Part shown: positions 46,082 to 54,800 of the stretch, in pieces | How the letters are laid out: every line of letters begins with the position of its first letter | How positions within the stretch are numbered: the stretch's first letter is position 1 | Translations under genes and position numbers: made by a program | From: Nocardioides sp. | Lineage (GTDB): Bacteria; Actinomycetota; Actinomycetes; Propionibacteriales; Nocardioidaceae | Assembly: GCA_020636915.1 (NCBI GenBank) | Contig: JACJWV010000002.1 | Location: 186,001-250,000, forward strand | Length of the DNA: 64,000 nucleotides | Direction of reading: 5' to 3' | The notes under the pieces: model-generated | Seen by the model: the letters and a program-made list of their open reading frames with translations, nothing else | What the model was told of the DNA's origin: nothing | The model's database searches: none

Positions 46082-47191
46082 GTGTCGGGCGACCAGTGGT
46101 ACCCCCCGCCGGGGGGCACGCCTCCCGGCGGACCCCCTCCTCCGGGCTGGCAGCCCCCGCCCCCACCGCCCCGACCGGGCTGGGGCACGCCCCCGGTCGG
46201 TCAGCCGGTCGGGCCTCCCGCCATGCCGCCCCCGATGCCGTCCGGGATGCTGGGTGCGGCGCACAAGCCGGGCGCGATCCCCCTGCGGCCGCTCGGCCTG
46301 GGCGACATGTACGACGGCGCGTTCCGCGTCATCCGGTTCAACCCGCGGGCGACCGTGGGCTCGGCGGTCCTGGTGGCGGCGATCGCGATGTCGCTGCCGG
46401 TCCTGCTGACGGCGGTCCTCACGTTCGCGGTCGACCTGACCTCGGACGGCAGCTCCGACCTGTCGACCGGCGAGGCGCTCGCGGTCCTGGGAACCAGCGG
46501 CTCGCTGCTCATCGGGACCCTGCTGCAGGGGATCGGGCTGCTGCTCGTCACCGGCATGGTCGCCCACGTCGTCGCCGCGGCGGCGGTCGGCCGCCGGCTC
46601 TCGCTCGGTGAGGCGTGGGCGGCGACCCGCGGCTCCCGCTGGCGCCTGGTGGGCCTGGCCCTGCTGCTCGGCCTGATGGCCTTCGGCATGCTCGCGGTCT
46701 ACGTGGCGCTGTGGGTCGTCGTCGTGCTGGTCGCCCCGACGGTGGTCATCGTCCTCTTCGGCCTGGTCACCGTGCCGGCGTTCATCGCCCTGCTGCTCTG
46801 GTGGTGGGTCCGGGTCTACTACCTGCCCGTGCCGGCCCTGATGATCGAGCGGACCGGCGTCCTGGCGGCGATCGGGCGCGGCTTCCGACTCACCCGGCAC
46901 CAGTTCTGGCGCACCCTCGGCATCGGCCTGCTGACCGGGCTGATCACCGGCGTCGCAGGTGGCTTCTTGTCACTGCCCTTCTCGATCGTCTCGCAGGTGC
47001 TGGCCGTGGCGGTCCCCGACAGCCAGTACCTCGCGCTGGCGACGGTGGCGCTGACCGCCCTCGGCTCGGTCGTGCAGACCGCGTTCGTCACCCCCTTCAG
47101 CGCCGCGGTGAGCTCGCTGCAGTACCTCGACCAGCGGATGCGCAAGGAGGCGTACGACGTCGAGCTGATGGCGCAGGCCGGCATCTCGTGA
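46082..47191 (+). CDS. proline-rich multispanning membrane protein
   Basis: 369 residues. The first ~60 are extremely Pro/Gly-rich (WYPPPGGTPPGGPPPPGWQP and similar), followed by LGDMYDGAFRVIRFNPRATV and about six membrane segments. The layout resembles the first protein (Rv3689) of the mycobacterial moxR2 locus and, more distantly, glycerophosphodiester phosphodiesterase membrane domains. No catalytic motif. The stop overlaps the GTG of the next gene (GTGA), and that coupling continues through three further genes, suggesting one membrane-associated machine. Function unknown. Confidence 0.8.
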   Translation: MSGDQWYPPPGGTPPGGPPPPGWQPPPPPPRPGWGTPPVGQPVGPPAMPPPMPSGMLGAAHKPGAIPLRPLGLGDMYDGAFRVIRFNPRATVGSAVLVAAIAMSLPVLLTAVLTFAVDLTSDGSSDLSTGEALAVLGTSGSLLIGTLLQGIGLLLVTGMVAHVVAAAAVGRRLSLGEAWAATRGSRWRLVGLALLLGLMAFGMLAVYVALWVVVVLVAPTVVIVLFGLVTVPAFIALLLWWWVRVYYLPVPALMIERTGVLAAIGRGFRLTRHQFWRTLGIGLLTGLITGVAGGFLSLPFSIVSQVLAVAVPDSQYLALATVALTALGSVVQTAFVTPFSAAVSSLQYLDQRMRKEAYDVELMAQAGIS

Positions 47192-47787
47192 GCCAGCCAC
47201 CGCTCGACCCCTCGCCCGACGAGGCGCGCGGGCTGCTCGAGCGTGAGCTGGTGCGCCCGGAGTACCACCGTCACGACGTCCTCGGGCAGGTGCTCGACTG
47301 GCTCGACCGGTTCGTCAGCGGGACCGTCGACGCCGCGTCGGGCTCGCCCCCGCTCTCCGCGTTCGCCGCAATGGTCGCGTTCCTCCTGCTGGCGCTCGGG
47401 CTCGGCTGGCTGCTCAGCCGCGCCCGTCGTACCGCTCGCGCGCAGCGCGGCCGCGAGGTCGTGTCCGCCGACGAGGTCCTGACCGCTGCGGACCTGCGGC
47501 GCCGCGCCGAGCAGGCGCTGGCCGACGGCCGCCACGCGGACGCGGTCGTCGAGGGCTTCCGGGCGCTGGCGGTCCGCCAGGTCGAACGCGGCTGGCTGGA
47601 CGACCTGCCCGGCGCGACCGCCCACGAGGTGGCGCTCGCGGTCGGGACCGCGCACCCCGGCGCCCGCGGCCGGGTCGACCGGACGGCGGCGGTCTTCGAC
47701 GCGGTGCGGTACGGCGACCGCCCGGCGACCCGCGACCAGGCGACCGAGGTCCTCGGGCTGGACGACGCGCTGGCGGGCCGGTCGTGA
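47188..47787 (+). CDS. DUF4129 single-pass membrane protein
   Basis: 199 residues with one membrane helix at about 57-77 (LSAFAAMVAFLLLALGLGWLL), a soluble N-terminus, and a C-terminal domain of the DUF4129 type (LRRRAEQALADGRHADAVVE, FRALAVRQVERG, LPGATAHEVALAVG). DUF4129 is regularly found with MoxR and DUF58 proteins and is probably a scaffold. Start and stop both overlap neighbours by four bases (GTGA). Biochemical role unknown. Confidence 0.85.
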   Translation: MSQPPLDPSPDEARGLLERELVRPEYHRHDVLGQVLDWLDRFVSGTVDAASGSPPLSAFAAMVAFLLLALGLGWLLSRARRTARAQRGREVVSADEVLTAADLRRRAEQALADGRHADAVVEGFRALAVRQVERGWLDDLPGATAHEVALAVGTAHPGARGRVDRTAAVFDAVRYGDRPATRDQATEVLGLDDALAGRS

Positions 47788-48884
47788 CCGGCTGGGTGCG
47801 GCGGCACCGGGCGACCCTCGTCGTGCTGGTCGGCCTGGTCGTCGCGGTGGTGGTGGTCGCGCTCAGCACCCGCGGCTCGGCCACGACGGCACGGCTCGAC
47901 CCGGACAACCCCGACCCGGCGGGCGCGCAGGCCGTCGCCCGGGTGCTCGCCGACCAGGGGGTCGACGTCACGGTCGTCCGCGACGCCGACGCCCTCGACC
48001 GCACCGAGGTGGACGGCGGCACCACGGTCGTCGTCACGTCGACCGAGCTGCTCGGGCGCAGCACGATCCACCGGCTCCGCGCGCACACCGCCGAGGCACG
48101 GCTGGTGCTCGTCGAGCCCGGGCCGGGCACGACCCGAGCCCTGGGCGTGGACGCGGCGCCGTCCGCGGTGAGCATGACCGGGGCGCGGCCGGCCGACTGC
48201 GCCGACCCGACGTACGACGGGCTGGAGGTCCTGGTCGACCGCGCGGTGGAGTACCCCGTCGACGGCAGCTGCTTCGGCGGCCTGCTCGCCGAGCCCGACC
48301 CCGGCGTGGTGCTGCTCGGCGCCGGCGACGCGCTGTCGAACGACCAGGTCCTGCGCGCCGACGACGCCGCCGTCGCGCTGCGGCTGCTGGGCGGCAGCGA
48401 CCGCCTGGTCTGGTACGTCCCGAGCCTGGACGACCTCGTCGCCGGCGACGGCGTCAGCCTCACCACGCTGCTGCCGGACTGGCTGCGACCCGCGCTGCTG
48501 CTGCTCGCCGTGGCCGTGCTGGCGCTGATGGCCTGGCGGGCCCGCCGGCTGGGCCCGCTGGCCGTGGAGCCGCTGCCGGTGGTCGTCAAGGCGGTCGAGA
48601 CGACGCGCAGCCGCGGCCGGCTCTACCGCCGCGCCGGCGACCGGGCGCACGCGGCGGCGGCGCTGCGTGCGGCCGCCCGCGAACGAGCCGCCGACCGCCT
48701 CGCCCTCGGCACGCGGGTCGACCCCGCGACCCTGGTGCGGGAGCTCGCCCGCCACACCGGACGCTCCCTCGACGAGGTCGACGCGCTGATCGGCCCCCAC
48801 GCGCCCGCACCGACGTCCGACCAGGACCTGATCGCCCTGGCCAGCAGACTGGCCGAGCTCGACAGAGAGGTACGCCGACCATGA
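47784..48884 (+). CDS. DUF4350-domain membrane protein
   Basis: 366 residues: an N-terminal membrane helix (about 10-27), an extracytoplasmic domain with the DUF4350 GATase-like start (NPDPAGAQAVARVLADQGVD, then TTVVVTSTELLG), a second helix near 230-249 (RPALLLLAVAVLALMAW) and a basic cytosolic tail of about 115 residues. The usual catalytic Cys of class I amidotransferases is not evident, so it probably binds rather than hydrolyses. Start and end overlap neighbours by four bases. Part of the MoxR cluster; role unknown. Confidence 0.85.
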   Translation: MTGWVRRHRATLVVLVGLVVAVVVVALSTRGSATTARLDPDNPDPAGAQAVARVLADQGVDVTVVRDADALDRTEVDGGTTVVVTSTELLGRSTIHRLRAHTAEARLVLVEPGPGTTRALGVDAAPSAVSMTGARPADCADPTYDGLEVLVDRAVEYPVDGSCFGGLLAEPDPGVVLLGAGDALSNDQVLRADDAAVALRLLGGSDRLVWYVPSLDDLVAGDGVSLTTLLPDWLRPALLLLAVAVLALMAWRARRLGPLAVEPLPVVVKAVETTRSRGRLYRRAGDRAHAAAALRAAARERAADRLALGTRVDPATLVRELARHTGRSLDEVDALIGPHAPAPTSDQDLIALASRLAELDREVRRP

Positions 48885-49846
48885 CCGAGATCTCCTCCGG
48901 CGACGCACGCGAGCGGCTGGCCGCCGTACGCGCCGAGGTCGCGAAGGCCGTCGTCGGCCAGGACGCCGCAGTGTCCGGGCTGCTCGTCGCGCTGCTGTGC
49001 GGTGGCCACGTGCTGCTGGAGGGGGTGCCCGGGGTCGCCAAGACGCTGCTCGTCCGGACCCTGGCCGCGGCCCTGGCGGTCGACACCCGACGGGTGCAGT
49101 TCACCCCCGACCTGATGCCGGGCGACATCACCGGCTCGATGGTGATCGACAGCCACCAGGGGGAGCTCAGCTTCCGCGAGGGGCCGATCTTCACCAACCT
49201 CCTGCTCGGCGACGAGATCAACCGGACGCCGCCCAAGACCCAGTCGGCGCTGCTGGAGGCCATGGAGGAGGGTCAGGTGTCCGTCGACGGCGTCTCGCGG
49301 CCGCTCCCCCGGCCCTTCCTGGTCGCGGCCACGCAGAACCCCGTCGAGTACGAGGGCACCTACCCGCTGCCGGAGGCCCAGCTGGACCGCTTCCTGCTGA
49401 AGGTGGTCCTGCCGGTCCCGGACCGCGCCGCGGAGCTGGAGATCCTGCGACGCCACGCCGCGGGCTTCGACCCGCGCGACGTCCTCGCCGCCGGGGTGGA
49501 GCCGGTCGCCGGGGCTGCGGACATCGCCGCCGGCCGGGAGGCGGTCGGCCGCGTGCAGGTCAGCCCGGAGGTCGCGGGGTACGTCGTCGACATCGCGCGG
49601 GCGACCCGGGAGTCGCCGTCGCTGAGCCTGGGCGTCAGCCCGCGCGGGGCGACCGCGCTCCTGCGTTCGGCCCGTGCCTGGGCGTGGCTGACCGGCCGCG
49701 ACTTCGTGACCCCGGACGACGTCAAGGCCCTCGCCCACGCCACGCTCGTGCACCGGCTCGGCCTGCGCCCCGAGGCCGAGCTCGAGGGCGTGGACGTCGC
49801 CCAGGTCCTCGCCTCGGCCCTGGGCTCGGTCCCGGTCCCCCGCTGA
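48881..49846 (+). CDS. MoxR-family AAA+ ATPase
   Basis: 321 residues. Walker A is GVPGVAKT (48-55), Walker B LLLGDEINR (about 107-115), sensor 1 AATQNPVEYEGTYPLPEAQ, and the C-terminal lid carries SPRGATALLRSARA. MoxR ATPases are chaperone-like and usually work with a DUF58 or vWA partner, which is encoded 12 bases downstream. The ATG overlaps the DUF4350 stop. Known relatives mature or activate metalloenzymes or respond to envelope stress; the client here is unknown. Confidence 0.95.
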   Translation: MTEISSGDARERLAAVRAEVAKAVVGQDAAVSGLLVALLCGGHVLLEGVPGVAKTLLVRTLAAALAVDTRRVQFTPDLMPGDITGSMVIDSHQGELSFREGPIFTNLLLGDEINRTPPKTQSALLEAMEEGQVSVDGVSRPLPRPFLVAATQNPVEYEGTYPLPEAQLDRFLLKVVLPVPDRAAELEILRRHAAGFDPRDVLAAGVEPVAGAADIAAGREAVGRVQVSPEVAGYVVDIARATRESPSLSLGVSPRGATALLRSARAWAWLTGRDFVTPDDVKALAHATLVHRLGLRPEAELEGVDVAQVLASALGSVPVPR

Positions 49847-49858
49847 CCGGTCGCCGCG

Positions 49859-51151
49859 ATGTCGATCTCCGGCCGGGTCCCGCTGCTGCTCCTCCTCGGG
49901 GTGGTGCCGGTCGTGCTGCGCCCGTCGAACGGCACGGTGTGGCTCTGGGTGCTCGCCGTCGCGCTGCTGGTGGGCCTCGACCTGCTGCTCGCACCGTCGC
50001 CCGCGGCCCTCGCCGTCGAGCGGGCGGAGGTCGGGTCGGTCCGGCTGGGACACCCGACCGAGACCCGGCTCACCATCACCAACCGCGGGAGCAGGCGCGC
50101 CCGCGGGCTGCTGCGCGACGCGTGGCAGCCGACCGCCGGCGCGTCCGGCAACCGCCACCGCCTCGCGCTCGGCCCCGGCGACCGCACCCTGCTGCGCACC
50201 CCGTTGCTGCCCCGGCGCCGCGGCGACCTGCGCGCCACCGGTGTCACGGTCCGGCTCCGCGGCCCGCTGGGTCTGGCCGCCCGCCAGCGCACCCGCGAGG
50301 TCCCGGGAGCCGTGCGGTCGCTGCCGCCGTTCGAGTCACGCAAGCACCTGCCGAGCCGTCTGGCTCGGCTGCGCGAGCTGGACGGACGGGCCGCCGTCCG
50401 GGTCCGCGGGCAGGGCACCGAGTTCGACTCCTTGCGGGAGTACGTCCGCGGGGACGATGTCCGGTCGATCGACTGGCGTGCGAGCGCCCGCACCCGCACG
50501 GTGGTCGTGCGCACCTGGCAGCCCGAACGGGACCGCCGGGTGGTGCTGGTCCTCGACACCTCGCGCACCTCGGCCGGACGTGTCGGCGACGTCCCCCGGC
50601 TGGACTCGGCCATGGACGCCGCCCTGCTGCTCGCCTCCCTGGCCGCGCGGGCCGGGGACCGGGTCGACCTGGTCGCCGGCGACCGCCGGGTCCGCGCCCG
50701 GCTCCGGGCGGCCGGGGCGCGAGACGTCGCGGGCAACCTGCAGGAGGCGCTGGCCGACCTCCAGCCGGTCATCGCCGAGGCGGACTGGTCGACCCTCGCC
50801 GGCGCGGTCACCGCGCTCGGCCGGCAGCGGGCGCTGGTGGTGCTGCTCTCCCCCCTCGAGCCGTCGGCGGTCGAGGAGGGGTTGCTGCCGGTGCTGCCGT
50901 CCCTGACCCGCCACCACCGCGTGGTGCTCGCCTCGGTGCGCGACCCGGCGCTGGAGGAGCTGGCGGCCACGCACGGAACGCTCGACGAGGTGTACGACGC
51001 CGCGGCCGCCGAGCAGGCGATCGGCCGGCGCCGCTACACCGCCGGCCTGCTGCGCGCGCTCGGGGTGGACGTCGTCGATGCCGACGCCGAGCAGCTGCCC
51101 CCCGCCCTCGCCGACCACTACCTGGCCCTCAAGGCACGCGGATTGCTGTAG
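49859..51151 (+). CDS. DUF58 / vWA-like partner of MoxR
   Basis: 430 residues. Two membrane helices lie at the N-terminus (about 6-20 and 26-44), then a beta-rich domain, the DUF58 signature EFDSLREYVRGDDVRSIDW at 188-206, and a von Willebrand A-type domain starting VVLVLDTSRTS (228-238) with a near-canonical metal site. DUF58 proteins are adaptors of MoxR ATPases. Translation starts 12 bases after MoxR. The repeat array R4 follows its stop. Confidence 0.92.
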   Translation: MSISGRVPLLLLLGVVPVVLRPSNGTVWLWVLAVALLVGLDLLLAPSPAALAVERAEVGSVRLGHPTETRLTITNRGSRRARGLLRDAWQPTAGASGNRHRLALGPGDRTLLRTPLLPRRRGDLRATGVTVRLRGPLGLAARQRTREVPGAVRSLPPFESRKHLPSRLARLRELDGRAAVRVRGQGTEFDSLREYVRGDDVRSIDWRASARTRTVVVRTWQPERDRRVVLVLDTSRTSAGRVGDVPRLDSAMDAALLLASLAARAGDRVDLVAGDRRVRARLRAAGARDVAGNLQEALADLQPVIAEADWSTLAGAVTALGRQRALVVLLSPLEPSAVEEGLLPVLPSLTRHHRVVLASVRDPALEELAATHGTLDEVYDAAAAEQAIGRRRYTAGLLRALGVDVVDADAEQLPPALADHYLALKARGLL

Positions 51152-51159
51152 CTGCCGGG

Positions 51160-51249
51160 GGGTTTCGGCTGCCAGCAGCCAGAACCCGCACGACACGCCG
51201 GCGTCGGCCAGCGTGCCGCGCGGGTTTCGGCTGCCAGCAGCCGAAACCC
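51160..51249. repeat. intergenic palindrome array R4 (62-base spacing)
   Basis: Two copies of a 28-base palindrome (arms GGGTTTCGGCTGC and GCAGCCGAAACCC around CA) at 51160-51187 and 51222-51249; the first has a two-base swap in its right arm. Their centres are 62 bases apart, the same as the outer palindromes of R1. A smaller palindrome ACGCCGGCGT (51195-51204) and a GCACG/CGTGC pair lie between. The block separates convergent DUF58 and SpoIIM genes. Confidence 0.9.
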
Positions 51250-51262
51250 CCGTGCGGCCGGC

Positions 51263-52258
51263 TCAGACCTGCGTCGCCACCCGGTCCTCGAGCAGGGCGT
51301 CGTCGATGTCGCCGGTGCGGCCGCGGTGGTGGGCCTGACGACCGAGGACGAACACGTAGGCGAGGAAGGTCGCCTCGGCGAGCACGCCGATCCCGACCCG
51401 GGCCCAGGTGGGCAGGGGCGAGGGCGTCACGAACGCCTCGATGCAGCCGCTGACGAAGAGCACGGCGACCAGCCCGAGCGCCACCGTGCCGGCCGTGCGG
51501 CCCTCGTGCGCGAGCGACTGGGTGCGCGTCAGCGCACCCGGCTCCACCCACGACCAGAAGAGCCGCAGCCCCACCCCGCCGGCGACGAAGACCGCGGTCA
51601 GCTCGAGCATGCCGTGCGGGAGGATCAGGCCCCAGAAGTGACCCGCGTGGCCGTGGCGGATCATGATCGAGCCGATGATCGCGAGGTTCTCCAGGTTCGA
51701 GAACAGCAGGTAGACGACCGGCAGGCCGAGCACGCCGAGCGCCAGGCAGAGCGCGGTCACCCAGGCGTTGTTGACCCAGACCTGCGCCGCGAAGTGGCTG
51801 GCGGCGTACTCGCTGTAGTAGTCCTCGAAGTCGTGGTTGACCAGCTGGTCGACCTCGCGCGGCGACAGCAGGCTCTGCTCGACGTTGGGGTGCTGGAGCA
51901 GCCACAGCATCATCACCGCGGTCACCACCACGCTGACCGCGAGCGTTCCGAGCCACCACCAGCGCAGCCGGTACAGCGCGGCGGGGAACCGCTCGACGAA
52001 GAAGAGCCGGACGCCGCGCCAGGTGCCGGTCCGGGTCCCCACGGCCCGGTTGCGGGCGCGGGAGAGCAGCGAGGAGAGGTGCGCGACCAGCGTCGGGTCG
52101 GGGGCCGCCGTGCGCACGACCGAGAGGTGGGTCGCGACCTGCTGGTAGCGGTCGACGAGCTCGTCGGCCTCCGCGCCGCTGAGGCGCCGCTTGCGCGTCA
52201 GGTCCTCGAGCCGGCGCCACTCGGACCCGTGCGCGGCGACGTACGCGTCCAGGTCCAT
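51263..52258 (-). CDS. SpoIIM-family (stage II sporulation protein M) membrane protein
   Basis: 331 residues. A soluble N-terminal region (RWRRLEDL-type opening, RRLSGAEADELVDRYQQVAT) is followed by about six membrane segments, including LILPHGMLELTAVFVAGGVGLRLFWSWVEPG split over two helices, the SpoIIM core. The organism is not expected to sporulate; in actinobacteria the family belongs to the MoxR/DUF58 locus (compare Rv3694c, also on the opposite strand). The ATG at 52258 lies six bases from a TAGGCT shared with the divergent hydrolase promoter. Role unknown. Confidence 0.88.
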   Translation of the reverse strand: MDLDAYVAAHGSEWRRLEDLTRKRRLSGAEADELVDRYQQVATHLSVVRTAAPDPTLVAHLSSLLSRARNRAVGTRTGTWRGVRLFFVERFPAALYRLRWWWLGTLAVSVVVTAVMMLWLLQHPNVEQSLLSPREVDQLVNHDFEDYYSEYAASHFAAQVWVNNAWVTALCLALGVLGLPVVYLLFSNLENLAIIGSIMIRHGHAGHFWGLILPHGMLELTAVFVAGGVGLRLFWSWVEPGALTRTQSLAHEGRTAGTVALGLVAVLFVSGCIEAFVTPSPLPTWARVGIGVLAEATFLAYVFVLGRQAHHRGRTGDIDDALLEDRVATQV

Positions 52259-52264
52259 GGCGAG

Positions 52265-52274
52265 AGCCTAGGCT
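52265..52274. promoter_or_regulatory. palindromic bidirectional leaderless promoter
   Basis: AGCCTAGGCT is a perfect 10-base palindrome containing one TAGGCT box on each strand, overlapping at TA. Each box ends exactly six bases before a start codon: ATG 52258 on the minus strand, GTG 52281 on the plus strand. The arrangement is fully symmetrical over 26 bases. Confidence 0.65.
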
Positions 52275-52280
52275 CGACGC

Positions 52281-53003
52281 GTGCGTGAGGTCATCACGCT
52301 GCCGGACGGCCGGACCGCGCAGCTCTGGGACAACGGGGTCGCCGGTCCGGCGGTCCTCTTCTTCCACGGCTGCCCGGACACCCGCCACGCGGCGATGACG
52401 GGTGCCGCTGCGGCCGAGGCCCTCGGCGTGCGGCTGGTCGCCGTGAACCGGCCCGGCTACGGCCGCTCCGACCGCCACGCCTCCACGCAGTCGTCGGTCG
52501 CCGACGACGCCGTCGCGGTCGCCGACACCCTGGGCATCAACACGTTCGCGGCGCTGGGCATGTCCGTCGGTACGGCGTACGCGCTGGTGTGCGCCGCACG
52601 GCATCCCGATCGCGTGCGGGCCCTCGGGCTCGTCGCGGGCCCCGACGCCCGGCACGAGCAAGGCACCGTCGAGGAGGTCGTCGAGCGGTTCCGTCCCGAG
52701 TTCGAGGGCTGGGTCGCCCGCATCCGGCCGGACGACCCCGACGACGACGCGCTCGCCGAGCGGTTCCTCGCGGACCTGCCGCCCGCCGACGCCGCACTCC
52801 TGGGGGCGACGCGGACCGCCCACCAGGTCGCCGCCTCGCTCCGCGAGGCCCTGGCCGACCACGACGGCTACCTGCGCGACGCCGCCCTGACGTTCCGACC
52901 GTGGGACGCGGGTCCCGCCGACATCCGCTGCCCGGTCCACACCTGGCCCGACGACCGGGAGCGGCACCTCTCGGCGCTGCTCGCGGGCTGGCCGGACACC
53001 TGA
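52281..53003 (+). CDS. alpha/beta hydrolase, apparently shortened at the C-terminus
   Basis: 240 residues against about 265-290 usual. The oxyanion region FFHGCPDTRH, the VNRPGYGRSDR segment and the nucleophile elbow GMSVGTAYAL are intact. Near the end, IRCPVHTWPDD normally leads to the catalytic aspartate and then, about 25 residues later, to the histidine; here RERHLSALLAG follows at once. This looks like an internal deletion joining the Asp region to the His region. It may be inactive, or use DD and His in a changed geometry. The GTG start is leaderless. Confidence 0.8.
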   Translation: MREVITLPDGRTAQLWDNGVAGPAVLFFHGCPDTRHAAMTGAAAAEALGVRLVAVNRPGYGRSDRHASTQSSVADDAVAVADTLGINTFAALGMSVGTAYALVCAARHPDRVRALGLVAGPDARHEQGTVEEVVERFRPEFEGWVARIRPDDPDDDALAERFLADLPPADAALLGATRTAHQVAASLREALADHDGYLRDAALTFRPWDAGPADIRCPVHTWPDDRERHLSALLAGWPDT

Positions 53004-53037
53004 CCGCGCTCCGGTGAGCCCACCCCGGCGCGCCACC

Positions 53038-53043
53038 TAGACT
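53038..53043 (+). promoter_or_regulatory. -10 box of the RDD gene
   Basis: TAGACT seven bases before the GTG at 53051, consistent with leaderless transcription independent of the hydrolase gene. Confidence 0.55.
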
Positions 53044-53050
53044 CCCCACC

Positions 53051-53860
53051 GTGGCGACCCACGAGTTCGCGACCCTGACGACCGACGACCTGGTCACGGG
53101 CGAGGCGGTCGCGCTCGACCTGCCGCCCGCCAGCATCGGGTCCCGCATCGCGTCGGGGCTCATCGACGTCACGCTCACCTTCGCGCTGCTCTTCGCGCTC
53201 GTGCTCGGCCTGGTCATCGCGGCGGTGCAGACCGACGAGGCGCTGATCGAGGTCGCGCTGCTCGCCGCGGTCATCGTCTCGTTCCTCGTCTACCCCACCG
53301 CGATCGAGACCCTGACGCGTGGCCGGTCGGTCGGCAAGCTCTGCTTCGGCCTGCGCACCGTGCGCGACGACGCAGGACCGATCTCCTTCCACCACGCCTT
53401 CGTCCGGGCGCTGGTCGGGGTCGTCGAGATCTACGTGTTCCTCGGCAGCCCGGCGTTCTTCGCCGCCCTGCTGAGCCCGCGCAGCAAGCGCCTCGGCGAC
53501 TACGCCGCCGGCACGTACGTCGTGCGCGAGCGGGTCCGTCTCCAGCTGCCGCCTCCGGTGCGGATGCCGCACCACCTCGCGTACTGGGCAGCGCACGCCG
53601 ACCTCACCTCCCTGCCGACCGGTCTCGCCCTCGCCGTGCGCCAGTACCTCGGACGGCTCCCCCAGCTCGACCCCGTCTCCCGGGCCGAGGTCGGTGGCCG
53701 GCTCGCCGAGGCCGTCAGCGCCCACGTCGCACCGCCGCCGCCGCCGGGCACCACCCCCGAGGCGTTCCTCGCCGCCGTGGTGGCCGCGCGGCGCGACCGC
53801 GACGCCGCACGGCTGGCCCGCGAGGCCGACCTGCGGCGGCGCCTGACGACGCGCCGGTGA
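53051..53860 (+). CDS. RDD-family membrane protein
   Basis: 269 residues with three membrane segments in the RDD domain (about 20-145): ASIGSRIASGLIDVTLTFAL, AVIVSFLVYPTAIETLTRGR, SVGKLCFGLRTVRDDAGPIS, and the end motif KRLGDYAAGTYVVRER. The C-terminal ~120 residues are soluble, Ala/Arg-rich and end in a likely amphipathic helix. It completes the set MoxR-DUF58-SpoIIM-RDD that recurs in actinobacteria (compare Rv3695). RDD proteins have been linked to ion transport in a few cases; no specific claim is made. Confidence 0.88.
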   Translation: MATHEFATLTTDDLVTGEAVALDLPPASIGSRIASGLIDVTLTFALLFALVLGLVIAAVQTDEALIEVALLAAVIVSFLVYPTAIETLTRGRSVGKLCFGLRTVRDDAGPISFHHAFVRALVGVVEIYVFLGSPAFFAALLSPRSKRLGDYAAGTYVVRERVRLQLPPPVRMPHHLAYWAAHADLTSLPTGLALAVRQYLGRLPQLDPVSRAEVGGRLAEAVSAHVAPPPPPGTTPEAFLAAVVAARRDRDAARLAREADLRRRLTTRR

Positions 53861-53891
53861 CCACGGCGGGCTCGTGGTCCACAGTGGAGGC

Positions 53892-54602
53892 GTGACCGGC
53901 CTGCGCGACCTCTGGGACTTCGACGACCCCGCCTCCTCCGAGCAACGGTTCCGCGCGGCCGCTGCGGAGGCCGAGGGCAGCGAACGGCTCGTCCTGCTGA
54001 CCCAGGTCGCCCGGGCGCTCGGCCTCCAGGAGCGGTACGACGACGGGCACGCCGTCCTGGACCACCTCGCTGTCGGGGACGAGCTGGTGGCGGCCCACGT
54101 CGCCCTCGAACGAGGACGACTGCTGCGGTCCGCCGGCGACCCCGACGCCGCCCGACCGCACTTCGAGGCCGCCGAGCGCTCCGCGGCGACCGTCGGCGAC
54201 CACGCGCTGCGCGTCGACGCGGTCCACATGGTCGCCCTGGTCGTCGAGCCGGACGAGCGCCTCGCCGTCAACGAGCGCGCGCTCGAGCTCGCGCGTCACA
54301 GCGGCGATCCCGCGGCGCGCGACTGGGACGCGTCGCTGCTGACCAACATCGGGATGATCCACGTTGACGCCGGCGGCTGGCCGGCTGCGCTGACGTCGTT
54401 CGAGCAGGCCCTCGTCGCACGCGAGCGCATCGGTCACCCCGGCGACGTCCGGGTCGCCCGGTGGATGGTCGCCTGGGCGCTGCGGCACCTCGGTCGCACC
54501 GAAGAGGCCCTCGCGGTCCAGCGCGGGCTGCGGGCCGAGCTGGACGCCGCCGGTCTCGACGACCCCTACGTCGACGAGGAGCTGGCCCTGCTGGAGCCCT
54601 GA
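53892..54602 (+). CDS. tetratricopeptide-type helical repeat protein
   Basis: 236 residues, nearly all helical. Several TPR-like helix pairs are visible, for example LLTQVARALGLQERYDDGHA, ALERGRLLRSAGDPDAARPH, TNIGMIHVDAGGWPAALTSF and WMVAWALRHLGRTEEALAVQ, with the small-residue spacing typical of TPR. No signal peptide or membrane segment. The GTG at 53892 begins VTGLRDLWDFDDP; a GTG 18 bases upstream is the alternative. Likely a protein-binding scaffold. It lies downstream of the RDD gene by about 30 bases, so it may be co-transcribed; function unknown. Confidence 0.75.
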   Translation: MTGLRDLWDFDDPASSEQRFRAAAAEAEGSERLVLLTQVARALGLQERYDDGHAVLDHLAVGDELVAAHVALERGRLLRSAGDPDAARPHFEAAERSAATVGDHALRVDAVHMVALVVEPDERLAVNERALELARHSGDPAARDWDASLLTNIGMIHVDAGGWPAALTSFEQALVARERIGHPGDVRVARWMVAWALRHLGRTEEALAVQRGLRAELDAAGLDDPYVDEELALLEP

Positions 54603-54685
54603 GAGCGGCCGTGCAGGGCGAAGGTCGTCGTCCGGACGGTCGAAGGTCCCTCGCGCCGACGTCGGACGGACCACGACGATGGTCT

Positions 54686-54713
54686 GCACCGGTGGGCACC
54701 CGTCGACCGGTGC
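54686..54713 (+). terminator. possible terminator of the TPR gene
   Basis: GCACCGGT and ACCGGTGC around a 12-base loop, about 80 bases after the TPR stop. It could equally be a protein-binding inverted repeat. Confidence 0.35.
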
Positions 54714-54763
54714 GGAACGAACATCTTCGGCACGAACCCGTCCCGGAGTCCGTTCGTCCGTCG

Positions 54764-54779
54764 GTGGGAGCGTTCCCAC
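54764..54779 (+). promoter_or_regulatory. CebR-type operator upstream of the ABC importer
   Basis: GTGGGAGCGTTCCCAC, a near-perfect palindrome differing by one base from the Streptomyces CebR box TGGGAGCGCTCCCA. An identical 16-base copy lies between the glucosidase and LacI-type genes at 59716-59731, which ties the two units to one repressor. Confidence 0.85.
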
Positions 54780-54800
54780 GAACATGTGACGTGCGTTACG

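Noticed and set aside
51263..52258. Evidence of sporulation
   Set aside because: SpoIIM-family proteins occur in non-sporulating actinobacteria within MoxR/DUF58 loci, and no other sporulation gene is seen.
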